Positions 1 through 10,905 are shown, numbered from the stretch's first letter. The stretch: 64,000 nt of DNA from Armigeres subalbatus (GCF_024139115.2 NC_085141.1:64555675-64619674); one strand, 5' to 3'. Numbers and translations: made by a program. The notes: generated by a model not told the origin, from the letters alone.

Positions 1-904
1 TTTTTTTTCAGAAATTGCTTTAGAAATTCTTGCGGAAATTGGTTTAGAAGTTCCTTCGAACTTTTTTATGAAGTTGTTCAGCAATTATTTCAGGAATTTC
101 TTTAAAAAATTCTTCCAGTTATTCCTTAAGAGATTCCTCTACAAAGATGGAAGAATTCTTGGAAATCCTTCAGAAATCTTTCAAATCTTCATCCAGGAAT
201 CCCGACGGACATACCTCCGCAAATTCAATCAGATATTTCTTGAGACGTTCGAATATTCCTTAATTTTTTTCTCGGAAATCACTTCAGAAATTCTTTTGGG
301 AATCATTTGAAAATTACTTTAAGAATTCTTTCCGAAATTTCATCTGGAAATTCCTTTTAAATTTCCGTTAGAAACTCTTCAGAAAATTCTTTTACTAGGT
401 ATTTTCTATTTCACTCTTCAATAAATTTTCGGAAAAAATCTTCCAACATTTTTTTTTTTTTTGAATTTAAGAAGAAATTTCGTATGGTTTTAAGATTATT
501 GCCGCAGGATTTCTTGGAGGAAGTTTCCAAGGAATTTCCGGATAAATTTACAAAGGTCTTTCCATAGAATATTTCAAAGAAATGTCAAGAGGAATTCCTG
601 GCGTAATTTGTTGGAGGAGTTCTCAAAAGAATTTTGAAGAAATTCTTAAAAAAAACTCGTAAATGAATCATCGAAGAAATTTTTGGAATTTTCTTAGATT
701 ACCTTCTTTGAATTTCCAAGGGAATTTCTGGATTTATCTGCAAAGTTATTTCCGGCGAATTTTCTGGGGAAACCACAAGAGGAGATTTTTGTCCAAGCTT
801 GTGGAAGGAATTCTTGTCAAAGAAAATAGAATTTCCGATAGTAGGAAGGAAATACCTGAAGGAATACCTGAAATAATTTTTCGAGTTTTGTATAGGAATT
901 TCTG
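1..904. repeat. Degenerate TTCC/GGAA interspersed tandem repeat
   Basis: The stretch is built from imperfect short units around AAATTCCTT, GGAATTCC and TTCGGAAATT, roughly 12 bp apart, in both orientations. Because GGAATTCC is palindromic, both strands look alike. The short open frames here have no recognisable domain and follow from the repeat composition. The same material fills many gaps between elements elsewhere in the window. Confidence 0.8.
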
Positions 905-1062
905 TACCTCCCCGTAACGCTGGGTAGACATCTTTGCGTGGTGTGTTACGGTGTAAGATCTACCACGGTCGCATTGTCAGCTACAGGCAAATCCTGACCC
1001 AACGAATACCTTCCCCAATATCCAACTCCGTGGTACTTATGAGGGTGTCGCTGAGTCGGGGG

Positions 1063-2421
1063 TAGGGTGGTCTAACCGGTAGTACTGAAACCGGTAATAC
1101 CGGTATTACCGGCCAATTTTGGGTACCGAAAATACCGGTATTAGAGACGGAAAATACCGGTTTTTTGTGTTATTTTAAATTTTGCTGTCAGTATAAAAAA
1201 TCGCGAATAATTTTGACCTACTTTTATCAACTCAACTGCCTGTAATCGCATATCTGTCCCATATAAACAGAAAATCCAGCATAGATGGGACAGATATTCG
1301 GTAACAAGCAGTAAAGACTCATCGAGCATAAAATACATCAATTAAATGCGCGCATGAGTAACTTTGCCCAAGTAAGCTTCATGGACGAAGCTAACGCTAC
1401 AACAAAAATCGATCAACATCGTCATCAATCATACTTGTTGCTTTATTATCTTAGCCATCTGTCGCTGCGAATGACTTTTTCTGACTTTTTTGAACATTGT
1501 TGATATCGTCGAGAATTTTCCCGCAATGTATGAAATTGTGAAAAAGTACGAGCCGTAGTAGTTCTTTTCCGGAGACCACCTGTGAAAAACGATTTTCTGC
1601 AAAAATATGTCCATGGCGTCCCAATTTACGTAGGAACAATTATCAAATCAAGCCACTTTTTCGATGCTTTTAACTTTTAAGGAACAAATCCAAGAGAGAC
1701 GATATAAATACGCCGATCCTTTTCTTTTTGAATAATTATGCCGTGAAGCAATTAATCAGAAACGATTTTGGCATTTTCTTCGAGGCATCCAAAGCTACTT
1801 TGATTAAGCAAGCGTATGGGATCTTGAAGCATCTTATGATTCCTGATGCGATCGTTGAAACAGAGACAACGTTCATACCTGACGATCGGTACGAAGAAGA
1901 TGTCTCCATGAATTTTTTTTTTCTGGTTTATCGGTTAAAGAACAAGTAGTGAAGAGACTGTAGCAGAGCAAAACACTTACGTTGCTGGTGGCAAATACGT
2001 TAACGGATCCTTGCATACAATCCGTAGGGAATTCTCCTATTATGAATCGGAAGGGATAAAGGGCAAGTATTTGACACTGATTTTCGATAGTCTTGGAACC
2101 ATTCGTCCTACTTCGGTTGAACCAAAGAGGGCATTCTCAGTAGTTGCAAACATTGCTAAAAAAAATCCAATGCGGATTGGAAGATAAGTCGCATACTTAA
2201 TGTTTACTTAAGTTTCGCTTCGCCCAGCTCAACAAGCAATGATTTTAACATTTGAAGTTTGTCAATAAATATTGTTTTCACCCAAAAGTCCAAATCGAAA
2301 GTTTTTCTTTTACTACCTGAAAATTTCACAAAAACCGGTATTCTACCGGTAATACCGGTATTGACTCCATCAAATTCCGAATACCGGTATTTGACAAAAA
2401 TGGCCAATACCGACCACCCTA
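1063..2421 (+). mobile_element. hAT-superfamily DNA transposon, degraded
   Basis: The ends are TAGGGTGGTC (1063-1072) and its exact complement GACCACCCTA (2412-2421). They are flanked by a perfect 8-bp duplication GTCGGGGG at 1055-1062 and 2422-2429, the size expected for hAT. Both subterminal regions carry repeated palindromic ATACCGGTAT/ACCGGTAATACCGG motifs, which could be transposase binding sites (inference). The body keeps the C-terminal part of a hAT transposase. It sits inside the 909-2668 retroelement and is therefore younger. Confidence 0.92.
1728..2187 (+). pseudogene. hAT transposase remnant (C-terminal dimerisation region)
   Basis: A 73-codon open frame (1728-1949) is followed after stops by a readable stretch from about 1980. 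That stretch contains LHTIRREFSYYESEGIKGKY and then TIRPTSVEPKRAFSVVANI. The second motif matches the hAT C-terminal dimerisation signature (PTS, E-x-x-RAFS). In hAT enzymes this region holds the protein as a dimer during cut-and-paste transposition. The N-terminal BED finger and most of the catalytic domain are missing, so the copy cannot be autonomous. Position just inside the right TIR fits normal hAT organisation. Confidence 0.8.
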
Positions 2422-2689
2422 GTCGGGGGCCTCTCGTTAAGTAAGTACTACACCAACACTTCCTTCCCCTCCCAAGTTACGGTGAAGATGGGCGTGGCCA
2501 GGAGTAGTAATCCTCATGCTTTTGTGATTTTTATCCTTGATTGAAATCAAGGACCACACCCACCTTGATTTCTGATAGCAATCTGAATAAGGATTTCAAA
2601 AGAAAAACATGAGTATCACTAGTGTCCAATCTACGAAGTACACCGTAACTATGCTATGCTATGCTTTATATAGGAATTTCTGTACCGCC

Positions 2690-3377
2690 TAATTTTTTTT
2701 TGGAAAAAATCTTGGTGGTATTTCTTAAAGAATTATTTACGAAAAAATGGTAGAAGTCAATTCCCCAGAAATTCTTGAGAACATCCGAAGAATTCAGTAC
2801 AGTAATAAACCCCAGTTTCTGTAGATGGTCCGTGATGGACACCACGGGAAAATCGGATGAATCAGTGACACCTGTGTCATATAGCGATAATTTCGGTAGA
2901 TCGCTGAGGTCCAAGTCGTCTTCGTCCATCCACTCGCAGTCCATATTTTCCCCTCGGGCCACAACCGCCATCCACCCATGCTGGCGTGTTGCAGCAACAC
3001 GTACTGGTCGAATCCTTTTAAATGCTGGTGGTGTCGGAGTGGAGTACGCTTTATGCAGTCTTCGATGCTTACGAAGCATTACCACCGAAGCGAAATATAA
3101 CCCACAAGTACAACAGATACGGTCGTTTAATATGGTTTTCACAGATGTACAATACATAGCATACGGAATCATCTTATATACACTGGCTGATTTCGGTAAC
3201 ATTTTATCAATCTGCAGGGAATTCAAAACGAACATCGGAGGGAAGTGCAATGTTTCGTCTTTCAAAGATCCGATCAACCCATGCGATTTTTGTGACAAGG
3301 AAACTGGTGGTGGCAAAAATCTGTTTTGCAATACATTCTGTATGCTACTCCGCACGAGCGAACAACAGTTTTTGACC
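2690..3377 (-). pseudogene. Exon 2 of a transposase-like gene with C2H2 zinc finger
   Basis: Reading leftwards from 3377, the frame runs through KNCCSLVRSSIQNVL, RFLPPPVSLSQ and YKMIPYAMYCTSVKTIL. It then has a C2H2 finger, C-x2-C-x12-H-x3-H (about 3060-3120), followed by RPVRVAATRQ and an acidic stretch ENMDCEWMDEDDLDL. From family memory these blocks follow the HVRTSQY block of exon 1 in one protein found in transposon-like genes of many animals. The last roughly 30 codons run into TTCC/GGAA repeat, so the natural C-terminus is probably replaced. The proposed acceptor is AG just before base 3377; joining to the exon 1 donor keeps the frame (codon split 2+1). Not a clean gene: exon 1 is broken. 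Confidence 0.6.
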
Positions 3378-3579
3378 CTTCCTTCGGAAGTGTCTATAAT
3401 TTCACTTTGTATGCGTTACGCAGGTGTGTTACGTATTAATCTATAAAGAAATCTCGTGATTTATTAAATAAAATGTATGGTATTTGAAACAAATTCACTT
3501 CCACATTGAAAATATAATTATAACAAATAATATGATATGGAATTATGCCTATTTTTCTGATTTGTTTCAAAGAAACAAA

Positions 3580-5185
3580 TGATTTTTATTGAGGAACATA
3601 TAGAAGCATGTACAAAAAAATCTTCTCAGAAAAGCAAAAACGTAAAAATTGAAAGGGATTTCAAAAATTTCTTCAGTAGAAGCTAGATAGCAAATGTGAG
3701 CATGTTTTGAGACACTAATAGATCACTTATATGCATGTATGTGTGCGTATGTGTGCAAATTCTGAAATTTACTACCATAAAAATCTCGCTCATTTTTAAG
3801 GTATTGAACAAGTTGAGTTTTACCAAATTAGGCATCCATAAGGTGAAATATATGGTATTATTGAACGCTATTGAGTTTCGCTCAGATCAATGACTGATTT
3901 AGTTAGTTCTGGATTAGGGTTTCTTACCCCATTCCCGGCCTAACTTGCATACGACTGCATTACTTAATTGATATTTATGACAGGAAGCTGAATTTTGTGG
4001 GCTGTATAATACTGCATTGAGGTTCACTTCTGATTAAAAAAAAGCTATCCGTGCTAAATATCGTTCAAAAAAGCTTTTATTTGATTTTAATTAACGAGGT
4101 GCAGCACTCATTTCAGTCATAGTGATTTAATTTCCGGCCCACTTCCAAACCAGTTCCCGGCCTAAGCAAAATTTTGCTCAATCTCTCAATTTATTACTCT
4201 CTTTCTCTCTCGGGACGGTAGAAAATGCGACGTAAACAAAAATATGCACGTTCCACGACAACAAGATGCCAGATGGTATTATTCGTAATCATGTTTATTT
4301 GGTTGAGAAGATATATTTACTCATCCAAATTTCTTCCAAATACTTAAAAACAATATTTTTTTCACCTTTTGAAATCGAGAGAATTATAAATAACATAATA
4401 GCGTCAACGTATTAGACAGTTTTCCTATTAACAATGAAGGATCGTTTTCATACTCCTGGCCTTTTGGCAGCACGGTGCGGCAAGAAGTTCTTGGGCCGAG
4501 GTAATTTTTTGTTCGGTTTGAGGATACATTTTAAAATGTATTCTAATGTGTTTAAATAAGTTCTAGTGAAACGAAAAATTAGGAAGAATTGAAGCGCGTG
4601 TGTTTAGAATTATGGTGTGGTGATTAACAGATTCAAGCAATGGTTGTATCGAGCACTGTGACGATTTTCAGGTAGGTGTTTATTTGATGATACCGTTTTG
4701 TAAAAGTGGAAAGAATTACTCCGGCTCAGTGGTGTGGCATCGGAGAGCGAAATTCTGAAATCTGCATTTTTATTTTCTACAATTGGATCAATTAGGAGTT
4801 AAACAAGTGGTTGAAAAATATTGAGTATTGTGAAAAATAAATGGGAGACTTTTTAAAAATTATCAATCATGAACCTACGGCTTTCAAACAGTATAAATCA
4901 TTAGTTTTCTGAGCAGTGAGCCGGGAACCGGGTCCATAGGCCCAAGTAGTGATTCACCCTATTTAATATCGAGGTCTCTGGAAATTACGAGTACAATATA
5001 TGCAACCAGCGTTACGATAGTTGCTAACCATGTCACAATAGTTATTCAATCCTGACGAGCGCCTTATAGATAGGCAGCATGAAGTACAGAATGTTATTAT
5101 TCGTTAAGTTGTCACTCAACCCAAGACATCCGCCTTTGGGTAGGCAATTATTTTGTCACTTTCACGGTAAATCGCCGTGGGAAGC
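3580..5185 (+). repeat. Interspersed repeat, copy 1 (interrupted)
   Basis: The segments 3580-3916 and 4962-5185 align in order with an uninterrupted copy at 52990-53394. Shared landmarks are GATTTTTATTGAGGAAC, AGTTCTGGATTA, TCGAGGTCTCTGGAAATTAC and GACGAGCGCCT. The break between segments holds a separate element (3917-4959). No coding potential or terminal repeats were identified, so its class is unknown. Confidence 0.7.
3917..4959. mobile_element. TA-flanked MITE-like element, 1043 bp
   Basis: The element is flanked by TA at 3915-3916 and 4960-4961. The second copy of the host repeat shows the empty site, with a single TA at 53188-53189. The termini start GGGT and end ACCC, but the inverted similarity beyond that is weak. 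CCGGCC/CCCGG motifs recur near both ends. TA targeting suggests Tc1/mariner-type mobilisation, but no transposase was seen. Confidence 0.65.
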
Positions 5186-5322
5186 TGAGTAGTTTTATCT
5201 CGTTTTAAATACTGGAGTCTGCAAAAAAATTCCTTATAACTAAGGAAGGGTCAAAATTTCACTGTAGGTGGATTAATCTGGGTTTTTTAGAATAAAATCA
5301 AGATCACGATTTGCATAATTAC

Positions 5323-6526
5323 CTGTCGGAACATTTCAAGATCTGAAGAAGGTATTGACTGGTTCTGACGTGAGCTGCAAACCAGCTTTGATCGAGCTCG
5401 TGAAATAAGTCTGGATCAGCCTCCGACAAATCAAGCTCAACATACTCAGTCACCGTTGGATAGCCATCGATCGTCAACTCATTCCACATATCTGCGAGCA
5501 ACTCACCTGCGAATTTGAAATTTCGCTTCTCCATATCAGAATCGGTGGTTCTTAATTAGCTATCCAAATGTGATCCGAAATGGTCGTGTGGAATCAAAAA
5601 ACCAGCGTGCTCCTTACTCAACGGTGCCATGCGTCGTTCAACTCTGTTGAACGCGCTGCGGCCTGGCGCATTCGTCGCAATGAATAGCGCATCGAGATTA
5701 TGTTCCTTGAAGTGATGAATGGCAACCTGGATCACTTTCCGATACCGTGGGTTTTCATCGGGACCGCCATCGACGATGAAAATCAAGACTGGCTTGATCA
5801 ACCCATCGAACTTCATTAAATTTTCAAATGATTCAAGGCAGAGCAGGCGCTCAAAATCCAAAGCATGTGAGTAAGCCGTTGAAGATGAGTGCTTACCGGA
5901 TCGTATGGCAATATACGTCGGGCCAGAGTAGCCTACAGCCTCAGGCCGCCCAAGCCCGTTCGGCTTATTTCGATGGCTGCGTACACAGAAGGAATGAATT
6001 TATGCTTATTCGCAACTACCCAGTCGTGGTCGGGCAGCGTGACCTTATACTCCACGTGCATAATAATGGGGGCCTGCTTATTGGCAGCTGCCAAACCAAT
6101 AGCAACCCTCGCTTTGTCATCCTGTCTAATAACTCCAGCTTCGTTAGGACCGAGAAGCGACGCTAGTTTTTCAAGTGATCGAATCGAAGCTGTACAGAAT
6201 CGGCCATCAAGATGATCCTGATGTTTTGTATTGCTCGCACGAAGCAGTTTGACCGGTACCGTAGAAATGTGGCGTTTTCCTTCGCTGCTGTCAGCTCGCC
6301 TCGGGATCAAACGTAGATAAGTGGCTGATCGTTTGATACTAAACCCTTTTGACTGCAATGCAAGAGTCAGTTCATTGAGAGATTTCACACTTCTTATTCT
6401 TTCATCGTGTCATCTGTCATGAGCAGCAGACCCATGCAGTGCTATATCACAAATTGTCTTGAGCAGATAAGGTTGCTCTTCTTCAATCCTTGGACGTCCA
6501 GCTGAGTTCCGAAACGAGAAGTACAT
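5323..6526 (-). pseudogene. Exon 1 of a transposase-like gene (DDE-like domain), broken
   Basis: From ATG at 6526 the frame reads GRPRIEEEQPYLLKTICDIA, then a TGA stop at 6410-6412. It continues as KSLNELTLALQSKGFSI, YLRLIPRRADSSEGKRHIST, RQDDKARVAIGL and YKVTLPDHDWVVANKHK. A frameshift near 5937 moves it into YSGPTYIAIRSGKHSSSTAY, IFIVDGGPDENPRY, FIATNAPGRSAFN and VERRMAPLSKEHAG. A TAA at 5556-5558 precedes KRNFKFAGELLAD and WFAAHVRTSQYLLQILKC. Candidate catalytic acids are the D of QDDKA, the D of VDGGPDENP and the E of NRVERRM (inference from an RNase H-fold DDE pattern). Two stops plus one frameshift make it a pseudogene. The family is one I recall from many animals without a settled function. 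Confidence 0.7.
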
Positions 6527-7135
6527 TCCTAAACATATTCTATATATTTTACTAGGTTCTTATTTTACTAAAAATGTAATTATTAACAGTAGACTGGAGT
6601 AAACATACAACTTATTTTTTAAATGCTAGCTGCCGATATCGACCTTAAAAATGAACTAAAAACATTTCGCGTCTAGCACAACTTATCGAAAAAACAAAAA
6701 TCAGTGCGCACGGTTGCTTTATCTTCATTTTTGGTGTGGTTTATTGTGGTGGAACAATACTAGAATCAATCGCAATGAATCGCCTGCTTTGAGCGTGCTT
6801 ACAGCGGCACACTAGGAGTTAATTTTTGGAAATCAGTATGGCGAAAGGCATCTAATGTTTAATATCTCGAAAATAAGAACCTTAATCGAAAAAATATCTG
6901 GTTGGCGTAGAAGCGGACACCGTCCTACATAACTGGTACCAAATAGATTTTCGTGAAAAGTTCCTGCTGTTGAGAAAACCTCCGTTACATGTCTTTCGCC
7001 ATACACATTTCTGGCGGTTAAGGTGAAGGTGGGTTGAGTACCAAAACAAAGCTTTGAAAGTATTGGTACAATAAAAACTGTCATATACTGTAGTAGTATT
7101 GGTGTCGTATTTATAAAAAGAACAAAGAATATTAG
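6527..7135. other. No identified gene
   Basis: AT-rich sequence upstream of the transposase-like gene. No conserved frame, repeat boundary or RNA gene could be supported. It may hold the promoter or a further 5' exon of that gene. Confidence 0.4.
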
Positions 7136-7741
7136 TAGGGTGGTTCAAAAAACGACCCAGCTCCACCACGCTCACTCGATTCCGTCCCATGCTCCGAGTG
7201 TCCTCCAAAAACTGATTTGAACAAAAACTGGTTGAACACTAGCCGGTTCAAGTTTGTATGAAAACTAGTATGAGAAACTAAACTTTTCATTACACTGGTT
7301 ACAGCGCCTTCTCTCCAAACGCGTGCGAAAAGAGAATCCACATAGTTTAAAGCAACATTCCGGAGACTTCACTGAACGAAAACCGCACCGCAGGGAAGAT
7401 CCATTGATTATGTAACGCAAAAAATAAGCCTAATTATCATGCTGAAGATTCGCAACCTCGATTAAAATCGACTCCCAACCATTGAAACCACCATTCAATG
7501 TCCATTGTCTATGGAATTAAAGCTCTTGAATATTTTATCCAGTCATATGGTCTCCCCCCTCGCCAGCGCCCAATGACGGAGTGCTAATTCAACCTCGCCA
7601 TATCAACTGTCATACAAACCTGAAACGACCTGTGCACGGTAAGCCTCCATTCAAACCAACCCAAACCATCGGATGACACCCAAATTATGAATCATAATCG
7701 ACTGAGCGCGGCGGAGCAAAATAATTTTTTGAACCACCCTA
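7136..7741. mobile_element. hAT-like MITE, 606 bp, TIR TAGGGTGGTTCAAAAAA
   Basis: TAGGGTGGTTCAAAAAA (7136-7152) is matched by its complement ending at 7741. The flanking octamers are AATATTAG (7128-7135) and TGTATTAG (7742-7749), identical at 6 of 8 positions, consistent with an aged 8-bp duplication. There is no transposase frame inside, so it is non-autonomous. The TIR start resembles that of the hAT element at 1063. Confidence 0.8.
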
Positions 7742-8515
7742 TGTATTAGTTTGCTGCTGCCGCTGCCGGTGTTTACATTCGCTCCGCGGTCAGTTTTTGA
7801 TCGTTTTTTCGGGCAAAAATAGCAGTTTATATTAGGTTTTCGGTTCAAACGAGTAACTGATTTCAAAAAGTGATGTTTAATTTGCATTCTATCAACATTT
7901 CGGGCTGCTCATGTGCGGAGAAGTGAGTAAAAACTTGATTTTTCTATGCCCTTTGAGAAGAAGTGAAGTGCAGTGATAAGCCCACCGAATCGCGAACGGC
8001 TATTAAATTGGCACGAAACTGCTAATTTACGATAAAATTCGAGCCGAAATTCATAGGACTCTTTGAAGAAATATGTTCATTATCACGGGAAGTGAATAAA
8101 TATGCTGTGAACAGGTTAGTAATTTGAATATTATACTTTTGTTCGATGCTGCTCGATGCATTCGAATGTTGGTGGGAGAGGAGTGCGGGAGGTGTGGGGT
8201 TGACCCGTGGAAGGTCCGGTGCCATATTGACTGCCATCTTGGTACTCCTCCAACTATGTCCTTAACTCATGCTGGCTATTTTGCGCATATACAATAGCGC
8301 CTGGATGTGACAGCGGTGGGTAGTAAATCAGCCACTGCCAATAATTCATTGGGAATTATTATTCTTTTTATATTAGGTCGGAACAAATATTATTTTCTTC
8401 TTCTGTCTCTGTCTGTTTTTTCTGTGAGTTGTCTCTTTAAATCTTCCAGAGTGAGCTATATTGGTAATGAGTATATTTAGATTATCTGTTACTTATGAAA
8501 AGTGTTTTTACTGCC
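7742..8515. other. No identified gene
   Basis: Unassigned AT-rich sequence. The short minus-strand frame at 8022-8237 has no recognisable domain. Confidence 0.4.
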
Positions 8516-8517
8516 AG

Positions 8518-8626
8518 GCTGTTATGTCACAGTTGAGAGAACCCCCTCTCCCCCTCTGTCACGTTTAGTCACGATTTTTAGACCCCCTCCCCCTAAAAGC
8601 GTGACGTAATTTGTGGACGTATTGTA
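8518..8626. mobile_element. Fragment of a MITE with CCCCCTCCCCC and TGACGTAATT motifs
   Basis: Clustered ACCCCCTCTCCCCCTCTGTC, GACCCCCTCCCCCT and GCGTGACGTAATTTGTGGAC resemble one end of a class of arthropod MITEs. Those pair a pyrimidine-rich track with a TTACGTAA-like end. The opposite end was not found. Confidence 0.4.
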
Positions 8627-8789
8627 AGTTTTTGGAAAAATATTCCAAAAAAATCCTAGTGACCTTTTCAATTATAGACGATAAAATACAATTAAAATTT
8701 CATTACATTTAAACTGCCTGAATTCATTATTGATGAATATCGTTGCAAATTAAAAGAATATGTTATGTTACAAGACCATCTTATGATTT

Positions 8790-9145
8790 GATCTCGGAAC
8801 GGTTATTCCGGAAACAGGTTCCCGTGGGGCCTGACGAGGCCCCAAACTTATTCTGAGGAAATCCTGGTGATATGAGTATCAAAATTCATGAATTTGTTTC
8901 GAAAACAATATCTGATGAGTAATTAGGCCATAGAATGGTTTGACAACGGACCAGTCACCCTAGAATAGGTTTCCGTGGGGCTTAAAGTTGCCACAAATGC
9001 ACTCAGAATAAACCCTTGCAATATGGGTCTCAAAATTCATGAAATTGTTTTGGGGAGCATGATCTTATGTGTAATTAGGCCATTCGACGGTTTGCAACGG
9101 ACCGGTCATCCTTAAACAGGTTTCTGTGGGGCCCAATGCCCTCCT
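8790..9145 (+). repeat. 151-bp tandem repeat, about 2.3 units
   Basis: The landmark A-CAGGTTTCCGTGGGGC occurs at 8813, 8964 and 9115, spaced exactly 151 bp. Between landmarks ATTCATGAAATTGTTT, TAATTAGGCCAT and CAACGGACC-GTCA recur in the same order. Units differ by many substitutions, so the array is old. Confidence 0.85.
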
Positions 9146-9361
9146 TAATTGGAAGAAACTCTGGTATTCTTTTTTTTTTTCTCTAATAGCTTTACATTAC
9201 AACTGCAACTCGACCTGCTTTTTAACAATTATATTATAAAATCATGCTTTCGGAACAATTTAAAAAATGTTGATACTTTTCTAGCGAGCGATAACGGCCG
9301 CCAACTTGCCTCTGGATGGTTTCAAATTTGACGTCCCTGGAGGTCAACCACACCCTCTGTT

Positions 9362-9441
9362 CTGAGCATTCTGAACAATGTGGTAAATAAGAAGATGTGG
9401 ATGCAATAGATCCACACCTTCTTATTTACTGTATTGCTCAG
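9362..9441 (+). other. 80-nt miRNA-like hairpin
   Basis: CTGAGCA at 9362 pairs with TGCTCAG ending at 9441. The inner arm GTAAATAAGAAGATGTGGAT pairs with ATCCACACCTTCTTATTTAC with a single A/C mismatch, around a loop of about 7 nt. An unpaired bulge of about 12 nt lies on the 5' arm. Size and pairing resemble a pre-miRNA, but a small palindromic MITE remnant is equally possible. Confidence 0.4.
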
Positions 9442-9841
9442 ATTGCTCCTTCTCACTTCTATCCAGTCTTCAAGGTGCAACATGTGTGAGATGTTCACGT
9501 AAGTTTGTGCACCCAATCAAACATTGCTTGCTATGTTCGAACTTGCACATAGCAATCTGAACACGAGCCTGAACTCCGATACACCCAGGCGCAAAGTACA
9601 ATGTTCAAACATCGAGTTTACACTTGGGTTCAAACATGTGCGCTTGCACACGAGAAAGCTACGCTTGGATAAATGAACGGGTTGCTAGGGAAACTATTGT
9701 TGATTCTTCCCGTTTCCCAGCCTTGTTACCTTCATATCTCGAATAAGAGAATTTGACCAAATTTCAATGAAGGTATGATTGAAAAATTGAAACATGTTGT
9801 GCAAATTTTTCGCACTTTCATAACGAAGCATTTATAGAGGT

Positions 9842-9905
9842 GAGGTCTTGATTCAGGCCTTTCATTCAGGACGTCTTAGGTTCGAATCTGCTCTGAGCGG
9901 AACTT
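9842..9905 (+). repeat. tRNA-like/SINE fragment with B box
   Basis: TTAGGTTCGAATCTGCTC contains a good match to the Pol III B box (GGTTCGAATC), followed by an A/T-rich run. No complete cloverleaf or clear A box was found, so a tRNA-derived SINE remnant is likelier than a tRNA gene. Confidence 0.4.
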
Positions 9906-10821
9906 TTTGTTCCATTTTCGAGGTCGGAAAGCATTTCTTTTTCTGCAACCACCAAAAAACTGATGGGAATTTTGGGATAAGATTTTTCTGACACGTTTAT
10001 ATAAGGATAATTTATTCTACTTTGCAGTGGTACTTGATAAATATACCGAGAATCTGAAGCGAAGTTCTGGGTTGCATAGAGATTTCTTTATTCCAGGGAG
10101 AGAGGGTTTTCGACCTTTTTGAAGAACCTTATGATCAACGGGGCTTTAATTCCAGTTTCGTAATTTTTTAGATTGTCATAATTGGAGATTTTATCTTTTA
10201 TGAGAGCCATGTAGTTTATAAGATTTTTATGTTTAAGGATTTGTGGGCTCATTTCTGACCTGGAGCTCCATCGTTTATGAATTTTCTTTGTATTGTATAA
10301 TGTCATCGGCGTATTATTTATACATAGCAAATAGAATACATTATGAACAGACCCCCTACTATCTATTAAAATTTCTATCAATTTGAATGTTTGGTTAACA
10401 ACCTCCCTCCCCCGCTAAAAATGTGTTTTATAACTTTTTGGAATCAACATCTATATTTTATTCACGATATGCAAATCCCATCGTATCTAACAAAACAAAA
10501 TGCATTGTTACGATATAAAATAATTAGGGGCTACATTTTAGATAGACGAACAGAGACTTATGTATTTTACCTCGTTTAGAACATAAACGCAAGGACACTT
10601 TAAATAATCATTACATTGGAGGCTGCCGGTTGTCTTACCGGGAAAATGCACCTAATATTCAGTTGTTATGAACATTAAGAATAATATCTGAAGATTGTAT
10701 GCAAAATGTTGAGTAAACAAATTGTTGTGATATTGAAATATCGGACCAAGCGCAAACCACCTGACAAGGGCTGAAAAGTGGCATTTATAAAACTTAAACT
10801 ATTCATGTGCCATCCAAAAAA

Positions 10822-10905
10822 AAATCCATAGACTAGGTTTCAAACACTAATGCCCTGAGTGAACGCCAAACGAGTTACCACTAGGCCATCACCGCTACTC
10901 AAGAA
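10822..10905 (-). repeat. tRNA-derived SINE head, minus strand
   Basis: On the minus strand TGGCCTAGTGGTAA matches an A box, and about 35 nt later GTTTGAAACC resembles a B box. A T-run follows. The anticodon arm cannot be folded convincingly, so this is a tRNA-related SINE piece, not a functional tRNA. Confidence 0.5.

Larger units (their letters stand above)
909..2668 (+). mobile_element. SINE/LINE-fragment-like retroelement with 18-bp target duplication, split by a hAT element
   Basis: An 18-bp sequence, TATAGGAATTTCTGTACC, occurs at 891-908 and again at 2669-2686. It brackets a unit starting near CCCGTAACGC and ending in a short ATGCT tandem tail. A long perfect duplication and a simple-repeat 3' tail are typical of target-primed (non-LTR) insertion. 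Without the nested hAT copy the unit is only about 390 bp. Its 5' part is repeated at 11549-11690, and a diverged 3' part with an ATGCTA tail lies at 36395-36565. No protein frame or clear Pol III boxes were seen, so SINE versus truncated LINE is open. Confidence 0.75.
3378..5322 (-). other. Putative intron of the transposase-like gene, filled with repeats
   Basis: It is bounded by a GT donor after GACAG (exon 1 end at 5323) and an AG acceptor before 3377, about 1.95 kb. It contains an interspersed repeat shared with 52990-53394 and a TA-flanked element at 3917-4959. No coding signal of its own was found. The splice assignment rests on motif continuity between the flanking exons, not on transcript data. 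Confidence 0.5.

Noticed and set aside
2775..3446. Plus-strand 223-codon frame opposite the zinc-finger exon
   Set aside because: Antisense shadow. The minus strand carries the C2H2 finger and conserved blocks.
5828..6215. Two plus-strand frames of 108-112 codons
   Set aside because: Shadows of the minus-strand transposase-like exon, which carries all recognisable motifs.
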